From: RBG-16-42-24 sp964396785
Lineage (GTDB): Bacteria; Patescibacteriota; Microgenomatia; UBA8517
Assembly: GCA_964396785.1 (NCBI GenBank)
Contig: CAYNFU010000001.1
Span: 12,298-76,297, forward strand
Direction: 5' to 3'
DNA: 64,000 nt
The notes below the pieces were generated by a model. The model was not told the origin of the DNA and ran no database searches. It saw nothing but the letters and a program-made list of their open reading frames with translations. Made by a program: the position numbers and the translations under genes. Shown piece after piece: positions 1-9,157 of this stretch; positions within the stretch are counted from its first letter, which is position 1; every line of letters begins with the position of its first letter.

Positions 1-1765
1 GGAGAGCCAGGAAACTCAATATGGTCAATTTGGACTTTAAGGAAGATTTTCTCACAAGCCTATAAATAATTAGCCCCAGGACAATGTGGAGAGCAGGATA
101 GACAATAAAGGTTAAATAGGGGCTTCCCCATACCTTATCAAAATTAAATCTAAGAAGTGATGAGGCTACATCATTTGGGAAATCCTGGTTAACAAACCTT
201 ACTTTGAAAGGTTCTTGGAATTTTAATCCAACGAGCCTTAGAGCATCCCAAGCAAAACCAAGATACCTACTTCCGGAAATCTCGGTGTATCTAAGACGGA
301 CAACGAGTGCATCGAGCCCAAATGTCAAAGGAAGAATCAGGGACATAAGACCTGGTCTTAAAAAATAGAATCCGGCAAAAACTCCAAAAACCAAAAGTGA
401 CTGAACTATCTCAAGATTTTGAAATACTGGTCCAAAGTAGACTATCCACCCGAATTGCTCGGTCGACCTTAACAAAAGGCCAAAGCCGGCTATTAAAAAA
501 AGTGTTGCTAAAATAGAGTTTAATACTTTCTTTTTAAGGATAAATAAAACCGACAACGCCCCCCAGACCAACAGGTAATAGGGGAAATATCTGCCACCCG
601 AGCTAGGCGGGTTCGTTCCAAGTCTTCTATCCAAAAAGTTAGAGGTATCGGCGACAAAATAATCGGAAAAGGCGTCCTGGGAGTTATAGAAAATTTCATC
701 TCCTAATTTTTGATTCATCCTTTTTTGAGGAGTTAAAATCCACTCAAAATCTCCACCCTTGAGCCTAACAACATCTGGATTTTGAGAATAATAAGCCATA
801 TAACTTTGGGCAAAATCGCTCATCGTTACAAACATCAGGCCCTGAATCTTACTAAGGGTAAGAAGTTGGTTCCCATATTCCTCAATAAATGTAGCCCCCT
901 CAATTCCGGTCTCAAGGCCGACTGTGGCCTGTCCTATCTCATTTCGACAGTCAAGATAATTCCTTACAAGTGTGTCAAAATAATCGGTATTTTTTCCTAA
1001 ACTCGTGTAATCATTTGCTTGCATTGAATAATTGGAATATGCCGGCCCTTCCCCATAGGCCAAAGTTAAGTCTCTCTGTGCCCACTGAATAACAACTAAA
1101 TCCATTTGACTCTCTTTAGAACCCGCCGGAGTTAAAACATTAGCCTTGCTCGGATAATAGGGAATCCCCCACCACTGACCCCAAACTCCATAGTTGTCGG
1201 TAGTTTTTTGGTCGGAAACTATCATGGCGGATACTACTCCATACTTTTTACTCAAATAGTTCAGGGAGTAGGAATCAATCCACCAGGCTCCCACGGACTT
1301 TGGATAATAGCCGAAAGTGTCTTTAAACCGTCTAAAGGTAGTATCAAGAAGCTTTCTTCGCTCGCTTTCTTGATATCCGGACAAAAACACTGCCCTGGGA
1401 CTCGCCCAGGGGGTAAATGCAGGATAAATAACCCTCGAATCCCTCGCAAGATCCGTACTTACCTCAAGAAGTAGCCCAAATTCTTGGTTTGGGCTAAATC
1501 CGCGGACCTCAGAAATAACTTCGGAGTCAATGAGCGCGTCGTACTGCAAAAGCCATGTGGCGGGATACGAATACTTACTTGACAGACTATATTGGTTGAG
1601 AAGCGGGTTCACAGACTTGTCGCTCCAAAGCTCCCTTCCGCGTACGGGATTTACCAAAGTCAGGTAGCGTCTTTGACAAGAAATATTTTGCTCCTGAGCA
1701 AATAAATTTCCGGGAAATACCAGAAAAAGTAAGGCAGTCAAAAGAAGCGTCCAAAAAAACCTCAT
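1..1765 (-). CDS. Membrane protein with polysaccharide-deacetylase-like extracellular domain (partial, C-terminus off window)
   Basis: The minus-strand frame is open from an ATG at 1765 to the window edge, giving 588 codons with no stop, so the gene is real but truncated by the window. Residues 1-24 look like a signal peptide ending near Ala-Gln. Residues about 25-370 are a soluble extracytoplasmic domain. It contains EFGLLLEVS near residue 94 and, further on, FGYYPKSVGAWWIDSYSLN followed by a Val-rich strand; this layout resembles NodB/polysaccharide-deacetylase or GH57-like barrels, where a 'G..P..vg.w..d...l..l...G' segment forms late strands. Several hydrophobic helices follow from about residue 400. 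The start overlaps the preceding GT2 stop as ATGA. A role in trimming or deacetylating the surface glycan is inferred; no metal-binding triad was confirmed. CDS is near certain, function tentative. Confidence 0.85.
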   Translation of the reverse strand, partial: MRFFWTLLLTALLFLVFPGNLFAQEQNISCQRRYLTLVNPVRGRELWSDKSVNPLLNQYSLSSKYSYPATWLLQYDALIDSEVISEVRGFSPNQEFGLLLEVSTDLARDSRVIYPAFTPWASPRAVFLSGYQESERRKLLDTTFRRFKDTFGYYPKSVGAWWIDSYSLNYLSKKYGVVSAMIVSDQKTTDNYGVWGQWWGIPYYPSKANVLTPAGSKESQMDLVVIQWAQRDLTLAYGEGPAYSNYSMQANDYTSLGKNTDYFDTLVRNYLDCRNEIGQATVGLETGIEGATFIEEYGNQLLTLSKIQGLMFVTMSDFAQSYMAYYSQNPDVVRLKGGDFEWILTPQKRMNQKLGDEIFYNSQDAFSDYFVADTSNFLDRRLGTNPPSSGGRYFPYYLLVWGALSVLFILKKKVLNSILATLFLIAGFGLLLRSTEQFGWIVYFGPVFQNLEIVQSLLVFGVFAGFYFLRPGLMSLILPLTFGLDALVVRLRYTEISGSRYLGFAWDALRLVGLKFQEPFKVRFVNQDFPNDVASSLLRFNFDKVWGSPYLTFIVYPALHIVLGLIIYRLVRKSSLKSKLTILSFLAL

Positions 1766-2583
1766 TTTGTCCTCTTGCCCGTAAGAATCATCTCTAGTAT
1801 CCCAATCAAAATACCAAAGTCATATACCAGCTTGAATACCAAAAATTGAGGTAACATGTTTATAAATGCCTTAAATGTGCCGACCATGAAAGATACTGCT
1901 AAAGACGCACGGACTATGCCAATCGTCTGTCCAAAGGCCCCAAGCTTATATCCTCTTTTGCCCACCCACCTGGCGTGATTAAATACTTCTTTTAAGGAAG
2001 AAGGATTTTTGTGATAAAAGATGACTCCTGGGGTTGAGACGGCCATGTATCCTAATTTGTCATAGAGGCTGTAGTCGTCGGTGTAGCCACCGGGGGTAAA
2101 ACCCTCAACCTTATCAAATTCTTTTTTTAGAATTGCCCTAAATACTTTTTGTTTATCGGGGTAATTTCTGGGATGGCGTTTCCTTTCTTCCCAATTTTGA
2201 TTAATATTCCAGCACCTTGCCCAAACATTCTCCCAGTTACTTACGTATTCGTATTTTGAAAAAGTTCCCTTTGCGGATCCCGAAAGAATTGGTTTAACTA
2301 GGTTTTTTAGAAAGTTTTTGTCAAAAGTCATGTCAGCGTCGACAAAAACCAAAATTTCGCCGCTTGCACGCTTTACCCCCAAATTCCTCGCCGCTCCAGC
2401 CCCAAGGTGGTTCTGGTGAAGCGTAGTAACTCGTGAGCTTATCTTTTCAGGGGTTTCGTCGGTAGAGCCGTCATCGACAACAATAATCTCGAAATCGTGA
2501 TAAGTTTGTTTAGCGAGAGACGCTATACATTCTCCAATTGCGTTAGACTCATTGTAAGTCGGAATAATAACCGAGATTTTCAT
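1762..2583 (-). CDS. GT2 family glycosyltransferase with C-terminal membrane segment
   Basis: This 273-residue protein begins with the GT2 N-terminal strand SVIIPTYNE (about 4-12), has VVDDGSTDET (35-44) and the metal/nucleotide-binding D-x-D as DAD at 82-84. These are the hallmarks of an inverting GT-A transferase that uses a nucleotide sugar in the cytoplasm. After about residue 215 the chain is hydrophobic (AVSFMVGTFKAFINML onward), suggesting one or two membrane helices that hold it at the inner face. The stop of the upstream GT4 gene and this ATG overlap as ATGA, so the two are translationally coupled. Sugar and acceptor cannot be read from the sequence. Confidence 0.92.
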   Translation of the reverse strand: MKISVIIPTYNESNAIGECIASLAKQTYHDFEIIVVDDGSTDETPEKISSRVTTLHQNHLGAGAARNLGVKRASGEILVFVDADMTFDKNFLKNLVKPILSGSAKGTFSKYEYVSNWENVWARCWNINQNWEERKRHPRNYPDKQKVFRAILKKEFDKVEGFTPGGYTDDYSLYDKLGYMAVSTPGVIFYHKNPSSLKEVFNHARWVGKRGYKLGAFGQTIGIVRASLAVSFMVGTFKAFINMLPQFLVFKLVYDFGILIGILEMILTGKRTK

Positions 2584-3602
2584 TTGATTAGACTTTTGAA
2601 TAAATCTTCATATTGTTTTGCGATTTTATCCCAATTAAACTTCTCGGCCTGCTTCCTTGGTTTATCTCCCCAATCCTTGTCTAAAGCTATCTTCAAGGCT
2701 GAAGCGTACTCTTTTGAATCTGTCGGGTCAACAAAGCTACCTGCATCTCCTACTATTTCTTTCCTTATGTCGTCGTCGTTAACTACCACCGGCAAATTTG
2801 TTGCCATGGCCTCAACTATTACCATTTCGAAGGATCTGTACCAAGGAGAGGCTAGCGTAAGGACGTCCGCTCCCCGATAAACCTGGGGCATCTTATTAAA
2901 GTCAAAAGAAGTAATTAGAAACCTCCCTTTAAGAATGCTTTTTGCCAATCTCTCAAGCTCCAACCTAAGTGGTCCCTTGCCTACAATCACTAAACTTCCT
3001 TTTGGCACCTGTGACATTGCCCTTATGACAAGATCCATCCTTTTATCTCTATCCAAAGCTCCCACCGCTATAACTACCGGTCTTTCTAATTTGAAATCCA
3101 TTTTTCCCCCATCGGGCCTAAATACATTGGTATCTACCCCGTTTGGTATATATTCGATTCGCTTCAAGAGCGGGTTTACTCCCTTTGCCCAATTCATGAG
3201 TTTTGTGGAAAGAGCTACAAAGGTATTTGGAAAGCACCAAAGATTATTCCTATCGTCCCACCCCTTCCCTGACTGGCCGGAAATAACTATCTTTCCTCCA
3301 TAAAGCCAGGTAATAATTCTTACGAATGCCGGTTGCCACCCTCCGTCAATTGGAATAACAACATCATATTTCTCCCTCCACAGCCTACCCAGATTCTTTA
3401 GAGTGAATATTGTTACCTGAATTCCAAATGGATCAAGATAAGTACGCCAGACAATTGGCCAGCGTACTTTGTATGGCTTATTCGCCGAAATTATATCTAC
3501 ACCAATCCCCTTTTCTTTAAGTCTTTTTGAGAGTTCGTCTACAAATCTCTCAGCCCCTCTTTCAACGACCCCGTAGGAAACATTTAGAAAAGCTATTTTC
3601 AT
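2580..3602 (-). CDS. GT4 family glycosyltransferase (GT-B fold)
   Basis: The 340-residue chain has a Rossmann-like N-half starting MKIAFLNVSYG and containing the GGAERFVDELS-type segment as ERGAERFVDELSKRL. The GT4 C-half has VVIAVGALDRDKRMDLVIRA (near 175-195) and SLVIVGKGPLRLELE. In the donor-binding loop the usual E-x7-E reads YRSFEMVIVEAMATNLPVV: the second Glu is present, but Arg stands where the first Glu is expected and the usual FG is FE. This may change donor binding. It is coupled by ATGA to the GT-C gene upstream and to the GT2 gene downstream, so the three likely act on the same glycan. Donor and acceptor are unknown. Confidence 0.9.
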   Translation of the reverse strand: MKIAFLNVSYGVVERGAERFVDELSKRLKEKGIGVDIISANKPYKVRWPIVWRTYLDPFGIQVTIFTLKNLGRLWREKYDVVIPIDGGWQPAFVRIITWLYGGKIVISGQSGKGWDDRNNLWCFPNTFVALSTKLMNWAKGVNPLLKRIEYIPNGVDTNVFRPDGGKMDFKLERPVVIAVGALDRDKRMDLVIRAMSQVPKGSLVIVGKGPLRLELERLAKSILKGRFLITSFDFNKMPQVYRGADVLTLASPWYRSFEMVIVEAMATNLPVVVNDDDIRKEIVGDAGSFVDPTDSKEYASALKIALDKDWGDKPRKQAEKFNWDKIAKQYEDLFKSLIK

Positions 3603-4957
3603 TTCAGCATCCAGATTTCATAACCATCGATTTTATCGGTTAGTTCATAATTTTCCGAGATAAATTTATTCAGATGAGGAGGCTTATAGGACCCTAGCCC
3701 AGACTCTTGATACTCTCCTTGGACTATTAGTTTGGGTTGCGAGATCTCCAAGCTCACCGCCATCGCATCCTGAATGAACGGAATTTCCAAATACCAAGGA
3801 AGATAGGGCACGTGTGGCCTCGTTCCCGGAATTGTATCGGTTAGTACATAAAGACTATCCCAAGCATTAGCCACATAAATTTCATCGTCGCTTTCTGAAT
3901 TCTCTCGTATGTAGGCTGCTACTTTGAGAACCTCCGCCTCATAAAAACGAGTTCCTCCACGAAAATCTCTCACAAACTGTCGCGAAATAAAAACTAAGAT
4001 TAGCGCAAGTCCTATGTAAAATATTGTCCGTTCGATAAACTTCAGTTTCGACAGATGGAAGAAGGTGATTGCTAAGCCAAGAGCTAAGAAGGGTAAAGCA
4101 GGTTGGAAATGAAACAGTCCCCAGCGGGGAAATACGCCTAGCCCAGCAAATAATACCCAGACTAGAATTAGCCTCGTTTGTTTCAACCTCAAACTGGTTA
4201 AAACGATGAGAAGAACGGGCATGATTGCAAGAACAAACTGTCTCGCTGTCGGAAAACTTATTTGACCGGAAGACGCCGGTAGTCGGGTAATCCCAAATTT
4301 AATAGCCCACAACCAAAAATCCCCCCAAATGCCAAGAAGTAATAATGAAATAAAGGAGATAATTCCAATTAATCCCGCCCCAATGATAAATTTTTTAACC
4401 ACCTTTAAGGGCTGCACCTTTAAAGGTGCTCGCAATACTGTAAAGGCAATTGGAATCAGAAACCAAAATGCGGTTTGTTTTGTAAAAAAAGAAATTCCCC
4501 ACCAAATTCCAGTCCACAAATAATTTTTTCTTTCTAGGTTGTAATAAATTAAAAGTGCTAATGGGGCTAAGGCCAAATCAAACCATAAACCATTTCCTTC
4601 ATAAAAAATCTGCAAGGGTACATAGAAAAGTACAGCAAGAATTGCGATTTTTTTATCCCAAACTATCTTTGCCACCCAAAAAAGCAAGAAATCCGTGGCT
4701 AGAATTAGTAACCAGGTGTAGACTTTGAGCTGAACTAACCCCAAACCGAATATCTTAAAAAAAATTGTTAAATCCGCTAAAAGAAGTGGGGTATGAGCAA
4801 TTGCAATATCCCGATAAGGGAACCAACCTTTAAGCATCAAATAAGGCCAAAATGTCATCTCGGGCCAAGCAGTAAATTTGAGAGTTAGAAGTAAAATTAA
4901 ATGAAATAGTAGGACAAAAAAAATAAGCCATTTAGCACTTAATAGGGCTTTCAGCAT
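3599..4957 (-). CDS. GT-C-type multi-membrane glycosyltransferase
   Basis: The 452-residue protein is dominated by hydrophobic helices. A first extracytoplasmic loop contains WPEMTFWPYL (E33) and FPYRDIAIAHTPLL (D50), and a polar C-terminal tail of about 100 residues (from AAYIRENSESDDEIYVANAW) would face outside. This is the general GT39/ArnT-like GT-C plan: acidic residues in the first outer loop, many helices, terminal outer domain. The donor would be a polyprenyl-phosphate sugar; no substrate can be assigned. It is the first gene of a leftward operon. A TAAAAT box lies 6 nt upstream of the ATG and no good ribosome binding site is seen. It is divergent from asnB at 5026. Confidence 0.82.
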   Translation of the reverse strand: MLKALLSAKWLIFFVLLFHLILLLTLKFTAWPEMTFWPYLMLKGWFPYRDIAIAHTPLLLADLTIFFKIFGLGLVQLKVYTWLLILATDFLLFWVAKIVWDKKIAILAVLFYVPLQIFYEGNGLWFDLALAPLALLIYYNLERKNYLWTGIWWGISFFTKQTAFWFLIPIAFTVLRAPLKVQPLKVVKKFIIGAGLIGIISFISLLLLGIWGDFWLWAIKFGITRLPASSGQISFPTARQFVLAIMPVLLIVLTSLRLKQTRLILVWVLFAGLGVFPRWGLFHFQPALPFLALGLAITFFHLSKLKFIERTIFYIGLALILVFISRQFVRDFRGGTRFYEAEVLKVAAYIRENSESDDEIYVANAWDSLYVLTDTIPGTRPHVPYLPWYLEIPFIQDAMAVSLEISQPKLIVQGEYQESGLGSYKPPHLNKFISENYELTDKIDGYEIWMLK

Positions 4958-4963
4958 TACTCT

Positions 4964-4969
4964 ATTTTA
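4964..4969 (-). promoter_or_regulatory. -10 box of a putative leaderless promoter for the 3599-4957 gene
   Basis: Read on the minus strand this is TAAAAT followed by 6 nt and then ATG. A start point about 7 nt downstream of the hexamer would fall on or next to the start codon. There is no clear -35 box. The same geometry recurs at eight other gene starts in the window. Confidence 0.45.
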
Positions 4970-4985
4970 ACCCTTTTAGCTTAAT

Positions 4986-5014
4986 TTGACTAAGTAATAG
5001 CCAAGGGGCATTAT
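4986..5014 (+). promoter_or_regulatory. Sigma70-type promoter of asnB at 5026
   Basis: TTGACT (4986-4991) and CATTAT (5009-5014) are separated by exactly 17 bp. The expected start point, near 5021, leaves only about five nucleotides before the ATG at 5026. An AAGGGG run at 5003-5008 is too far from the ATG to act as a ribosome binding site, so initiation may be near-leaderless. Confidence 0.5.
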
Positions 5015-5025
5015 TAGCTTAATTT

Positions 5026-6912
5026 ATGTGTGGAATAGCCGGAAAAATATATTTGGACTCAAGATCCGTTAGCCACGAGCATCTTAGGAAAATGTCCGAA
5101 AAAATCGTACATCGTGGACCGGACGACGATGGTGTATATATAAGCCGCGACAAAAAGGTAGGGTTAATTAACCGTCGTCTTGCAATCATTGACTTATCAA
5201 AAGCCGGACATCAGCCGATGCTATACAAGGGACGCTACGCAATTACCTTTAACGGAGAGGTCTATAATTTCCAGGAAGAAAGACGCAAGTTAGAAAAAGA
5301 AGGATACCAATTTAAATCAAACACCGACACTGAAGTGATTTTAGCCCTCTATGACAAATACGGAGTGTCCTTTTTAAAAAGACTTAGGGGGATGTTTGCT
5401 TTTGCAATCTATGATGACAGGGAAAAAACAATTTTTCTTGCCAGAGATAGAATCGGCAAAAAACCTCTTAAGTATTTCATTAACGGAGGCACTTTTATTT
5501 TCGCCTCAGAGCTAAAAGCAATTCTTACCCAATCCGAAGTCAAAAGGACGATTGACTACAATGCAATTCAGTCTTACTTAGTCTACGGCTATACCCCTTC
5601 ACCCCTTACTGGTTTTGAAGGTATAAAGAAGCTTCAACCCGGCCACTACATAATAATGAACCTGAGGCGAAAAACATTTGAAATCAAAAGATACTGGGAA
5701 CCGGTTTTCAGAAATAAGCTTCATTTAACCGAGAATGAATGGTGCGACAGAATTCTTAATACTTTAGAGCAGTCCACCCGACTCCGGATGATCTCGGATG
5801 TACCAATTGGGGCTTTTGTGTCGGGTGGGGTTGATTCAAGTGGCGTCATTTATGCAATGAGTAAATTCTCGGATAAACCCATAAATACTTTCACAATTAC
5901 CTTTGACGATAAAAAGTGGAGTGAAGCCAAATATGCTCAAAATCTAGTCAAAAAATTCGGGACGAATCACCACGAGCTTCTGGCTAAACCCGAGAATGTC
6001 GAAATCCTTCCTGAACTCGCATACCAATATGAGGAGCCATTTGCGGATGCAAGCAATGTTGTAACTTATATGGTGAGTCGTCTTGCAAGAAAGTATGTCA
6101 CTGTCATATTAAACGGAGACGGAGGAGATGAGAATTTTGCGGGTTACCCAAACAGATACTTTAGACTTGGCCGTGACGTGAACTTTTACAATTGGATAAA
6201 CACAATAAGGCCCTTGGCAGTTGCCGGGTTAAAGGCATTAGCTAGAGTTTCAAAAAGTACTCTTGTTACCAGGCCAACCAATTTTTTTGAAAAATCAAAG
6301 CTTCCTCTATATCAGCGCTTCGCCTCCTACAACCAAATATTTTCTTTTGACGAAATCGTAAGTATGTCAACGGGTGCCTTGGTCGATGTAAACAACACAC
6401 AAAATCCATACACAATTGTAGAAAACTGTTTCAAAATGTTTAAAGGCAAAGATCTAAAGGACGCGGGGCTCAAATTTGACCTTTTATACTGGCTACCGGA
6501 TGACCTTTTGGCCAAAGTTGACATCGCTTCCATGGCCAGCTCACTTGAAGCCCGCTCTCCTCTACTGGACCATCATATGATAGAGCTTGCAGGTAAAATT
6601 CCATTTAGATTAAAGGTAAAAAATGGAGAGAGTAAATATATCCTCAAAAAGGCTCTTGAGACAGTCATCCCTAGAGAAAATTTATACAGGCCCAAGATGG
6701 GCTTCGGAGTTCCCCTCCATCTTTGGTTCTCTGGAAAATTAAATAGCTATACTAAAGGAGTTCTACTTTCCAAAAAGGCAAAGGTTAAAGGGTTAATTAG
6801 ACAAGATGCAATCAAAAATATGCTTGAAGGTCATTCGGAAACCAACGATTTCGGCCCACGCCTCTGGGCACTACTTTCACTGGAGCTCTGGTTAAAGAGC
6901 TTCTTCAACTAA
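5026..6912 (+). CDS. asnB: Asparagine synthetase (glutamine-hydrolysing) family amidotransferase
   Basis: The N-terminal glutaminase domain starts MCGIAG with the required Cys2 nucleophile, which fixes the start. R50 in NRRLAIID, FNGE (75-78) and TDTE (100-103) complete the glutamine site. The C-terminal ATP-pyrophosphatase domain carries the PP-loop SGGVDSS at 266-272. At 628 residues it matches the long AsnB/AsnO-type proteins. It may make asparagine, but AsnB homologues inside polysaccharide loci also amidate sugar uronic acids (the WbpS type), and that role fits here. It is one of only two plus-strand genes, with its own promoter. It ends in a 21-bp convergent overlap with the GT-C gene at 6892. 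A second AsnB lies at 46902. Confidence 0.95.
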   Translation: MCGIAGKIYLDSRSVSHEHLRKMSEKIVHRGPDDDGVYISRDKKVGLINRRLAIIDLSKAGHQPMLYKGRYAITFNGEVYNFQEERRKLEKEGYQFKSNTDTEVILALYDKYGVSFLKRLRGMFAFAIYDDREKTIFLARDRIGKKPLKYFINGGTFIFASELKAILTQSEVKRTIDYNAIQSYLVYGYTPSPLTGFEGIKKLQPGHYIIMNLRRKTFEIKRYWEPVFRNKLHLTENEWCDRILNTLEQSTRLRMISDVPIGAFVSGGVDSSGVIYAMSKFSDKPINTFTITFDDKKWSEAKYAQNLVKKFGTNHHELLAKPENVEILPELAYQYEEPFADASNVVTYMVSRLARKYVTVILNGDGGDENFAGYPNRYFRLGRDVNFYNWINTIRPLAVAGLKALARVSKSTLVTRPTNFFEKSKLPLYQRFASYNQIFSFDEIVSMSTGALVDVNNTQNPYTIVENCFKMFKGKDLKDAGLKFDLLYWLPDDLLAKVDIASMASSLEARSPLLDHHMIELAGKIPFRLKVKNGESKYILKKALETVIPRENLYRPKMGFGVPLHLWFSGKLNSYTKGVLLSKKAKVKGLIRQDAIKNMLEGHSETNDFGPRLWALLSLELWLKSFFN

Positions 6913-8364
6913 TAATAAGCTTCTGTCTTCTATAAACTTATACTTGAAACCCTTTAGTCTCTCACTTCTTAGAAAAAGTTGAAGAGTTTCCGATTCATAA
7001 ATAAATTTCATATCCTCATCCATTTCGGCTTCTTCTAACCCAATTTCTGTTCCTCTTTTAATTTCTCTATATTGGGATACTTCTTCTATTTTTTTAGTGA
7101 CACCGGTTACTCTCTCTTTGAGTTCGTTTTTCCATGTGTATTGAATCAAAAAACAGTTATCCATAAAAAGTTTATTCATCCCAAATACTCCAATTAGCAA
7201 AAATAAGACAAAATAAACATTAAATATTTTTAACCAAATTTTTGGTCTCTTGTTTAATATATTTGTTAGAGAAGTGTGAATCTCAGAAAGAAAAAACGTA
7301 AGTCCAATAAAAAGAAAAAAAGTTGCAATATATGAGTAATAAGGGGAAACTCTTCCTTCAAAAAGTAAAGCTGGGCCAAGAAAAATAAAAAAAGAAGCAA
7401 GAGCCGGAATCATGATAGGCTTTTTCTTTACCGAATCGAAGACTACAAATATTGAAAATATTAACACCAAGGAGGCTGTTGATGATTTGGCGATAGGAAA
7501 AGTGTAGCCTCCATAGAATTGAAGGTTTTGAATTATTGGTGTGAAATTAAAGGCAATTTTATAAGAGTCTTGAGAGGGAAGTATCCGATAATTTAGGAAT
7601 CCGACGCCATATGTGAATAGATAAATTAGAAAAATTACCGCAAAGGGTATTAAGTGTTTTACAGCCTTGTCTTTCTCAATGGGGGAAACGTTGTAATTAT
7701 AAAAGATTGTAATAAAAACAAGAGAAATTGGGAGAACAAAAGTAATCTCTTTGGTTAGTATGGCAAGAATATAAAATAATATTGTCCACATGTAGGTTTT
7801 TCCTTCCTTCTTGAGCCACTTAACCCAAAAAAATGTCGCAAGAAGCGCAAACGTTGCTCCCATTATCTCGTGTATGTTTGAAATCCATGTAAGGTAATAA
7901 GAACCTACAATGAAGGCGGAAAGGACTGCAAAAGATGTCTTTTTTAACTTTTGAACTATCAGATAAAAGAATAAAACATTGATAGCGTGCAAAATAAAAT
8001 TCGCCGTAAGAAATGCTTCAGCCTTTGCCCCGAGAGACTGGAATATTAGCTTAAATAGCCAGAAAGCGCCGATAATTCTGTGGCCTACCCAAATTCCACT
8101 CCCTGTAAAAGCATTTTTTGCAATCTCAAAGTAAGAGTTTTCGCTAACTAATTTTAGGTGTGCAAAATCGTCTGAAAGAAAAAATGGGTCGTTTCTCAAA
8201 AGTCGAATAAAAATGACGACAGGGGGTATAAGAATTAACAAAAATCTAAAATATTTGTTATTAATAAATGGAGAGATGAAGGTATAAAAAACTATTAAAG
8301 GTAGCGAATATTGAAGGAGAAGGGGAATTTTTACTCCAAAAACTAAGTAACAAATTCTATCCAC
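6892..8364 (-). CDS. GT-C-type multi-membrane glycosyltransferase
   Basis: The 490-residue protein has many hydrophobic helices and a first outer loop with FFLSDDFAHLKL (D65-D66), the position of the catalytic acidic pair in GT-C enzymes. The segment LAILTKEITFVLPISL is the 'KE...lP' motif common in PMT/TMTC-like GT-C proteins and also found in the gene at 26827. A polar tail of about 90 residues follows the last helices. The chosen start is GTG; no better ATG is present nearby and the leader is short, so the exact N-terminus is uncertain. It follows the methyltransferase gene by 4 bp and is the last gene of its leftward run, overlapping the end of asnB. Confidence 0.82.
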   Translation of the reverse strand: MDRICYLVFGVKIPLLLQYSLPLIVFYTFISPFINNKYFRFLLILIPPVVIFIRLLRNDPFFLSDDFAHLKLVSENSYFEIAKNAFTGSGIWVGHRIIGAFWLFKLIFQSLGAKAEAFLTANFILHAINVLFFYLIVQKLKKTSFAVLSAFIVGSYYLTWISNIHEIMGATFALLATFFWVKWLKKEGKTYMWTILFYILAILTKEITFVLPISLVFITIFYNYNVSPIEKDKAVKHLIPFAVIFLIYLFTYGVGFLNYRILPSQDSYKIAFNFTPIIQNLQFYGGYTFPIAKSSTASLVLIFSIFVVFDSVKKKPIMIPALASFFIFLGPALLFEGRVSPYYSYIATFFLFIGLTFFLSEIHTSLTNILNKRPKIWLKIFNVYFVLFLLIGVFGMNKLFMDNCFLIQYTWKNELKERVTGVTKKIEEVSQYREIKRGTEIGLEEAEMDEDMKFIYESETLQLFLRSERLKGFKYKFIEDRSLLLVEEAL

Positions 8365-8368
8365 GTTA

Positions 8369-9157
8369 TTACACTTTCATACCCATAACCAATAAGTGTG
8401 GCCCCCATAAGTTAAATGGGTAAATACGCTTGCTTCCCAAAAATCGAAAAAGCTTCTGCATGAAAGTTGGATGGGGTAATTCCTGCTCCCAACAGGAAGA
8501 AAAGTATTCTATCGAAAGTCCTTTTTTTTGCAGAAATGTAATTAGAGAACCAATGTAAGGTTCAACCGTCGTATCCCAATCGATTTCATATTTTTTTCTT
8601 GTTGCAATAGGTTCTACCTTATCCCAATTTAACCCTGATTTTGGAAAAACATCGAGGAAAAATTCTCTTATTAGCTTTACTGCCCTATTACCCTTAAAAG
8701 ACGGGGAAGCTCGATTGGGGGCACCGAAGTTGGGAGCAACCACCAAAAATCTCCCACCTTTTCTTAATATTCTCAATCCTTCTTTTAAAACCTTTTCTGG
8801 GTTGTCGAGATGCTCAAAAACAAAAGCCGAGTATACTAGGTCAAAACACTCATTTCTAAATGGCAATTTCTCTAAATTACCTTGCTTAAAGTCTAACTTT
8901 GGATATTTCTTTTTTGCTAGTTCAATCGCCTTGCCGCTAATATCAATACCAACTGCTTTTTGCCCTTTCTTGGCTAATAAGTTTAGCCGCGTTCCTTCCC
9001 CACAACCCATGTCAAGTATTGAATTTGCATGACTTACAAGCTTAAAAAGCATTTTCATGGCGGGATGAGAAGAATCTAAGCTACCACCTCTGGCTATGAG
9101 GTAATAATCCTTTTTACTCCAAACCTGGTTCCTTAGTACCCTACTTTTGACCTCCAT
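8369..9157 (-). CDS. Class I SAM-dependent methyltransferase
   Basis: The 262-residue protein has SAM motif I ILDMGCGEG at 47-55, an acidic residue at the end of the next strand (AVGIDIS), and the later motifs LVYSAFVFEHLDNPEKVLKE and ILRKGGRFLVVAPN typical of the Methyltransf_11 group. The C-terminal third (ILYPFNLWGPHLLVMG-like end) is less conserved and may bind the acceptor. The start overlaps the end of the GT2 gene upstream by 25 bp. In this setting the likely job is methylation of a glycan or its lipid-linked precursor; that is inferred from context only. Confidence 0.92.
   Translation of the reverse strand: MEVKSRVLRNQVWSKKDYYLIARGGSLDSSHPAMKMLFKLVSHANSILDMGCGEGTRLNLLAKKGQKAVGIDISGKAIELAKKKYPKLDFKQGNLEKLPFRNECFDLVYSAFVFEHLDNPEKVLKEGLRILRKGGRFLVVAPNFGAPNRASPSFKGNRAVKLIREFFLDVFPKSGLNWDKVEPIATRKKYEIDWDTTVEPYIGSLITFLQKKGLSIEYFSSCWEQELPHPTFMQKLFRFLGSKRIYPFNLWGPHLLVMGMKV

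Noticed and set aside
1208..1474. Plus-strand open frame opposite the left-edge gene
   Set aside because: It is antisense to a continuous 588-codon minus-strand frame with signal peptide and domain structure, and has no recognisable motif.
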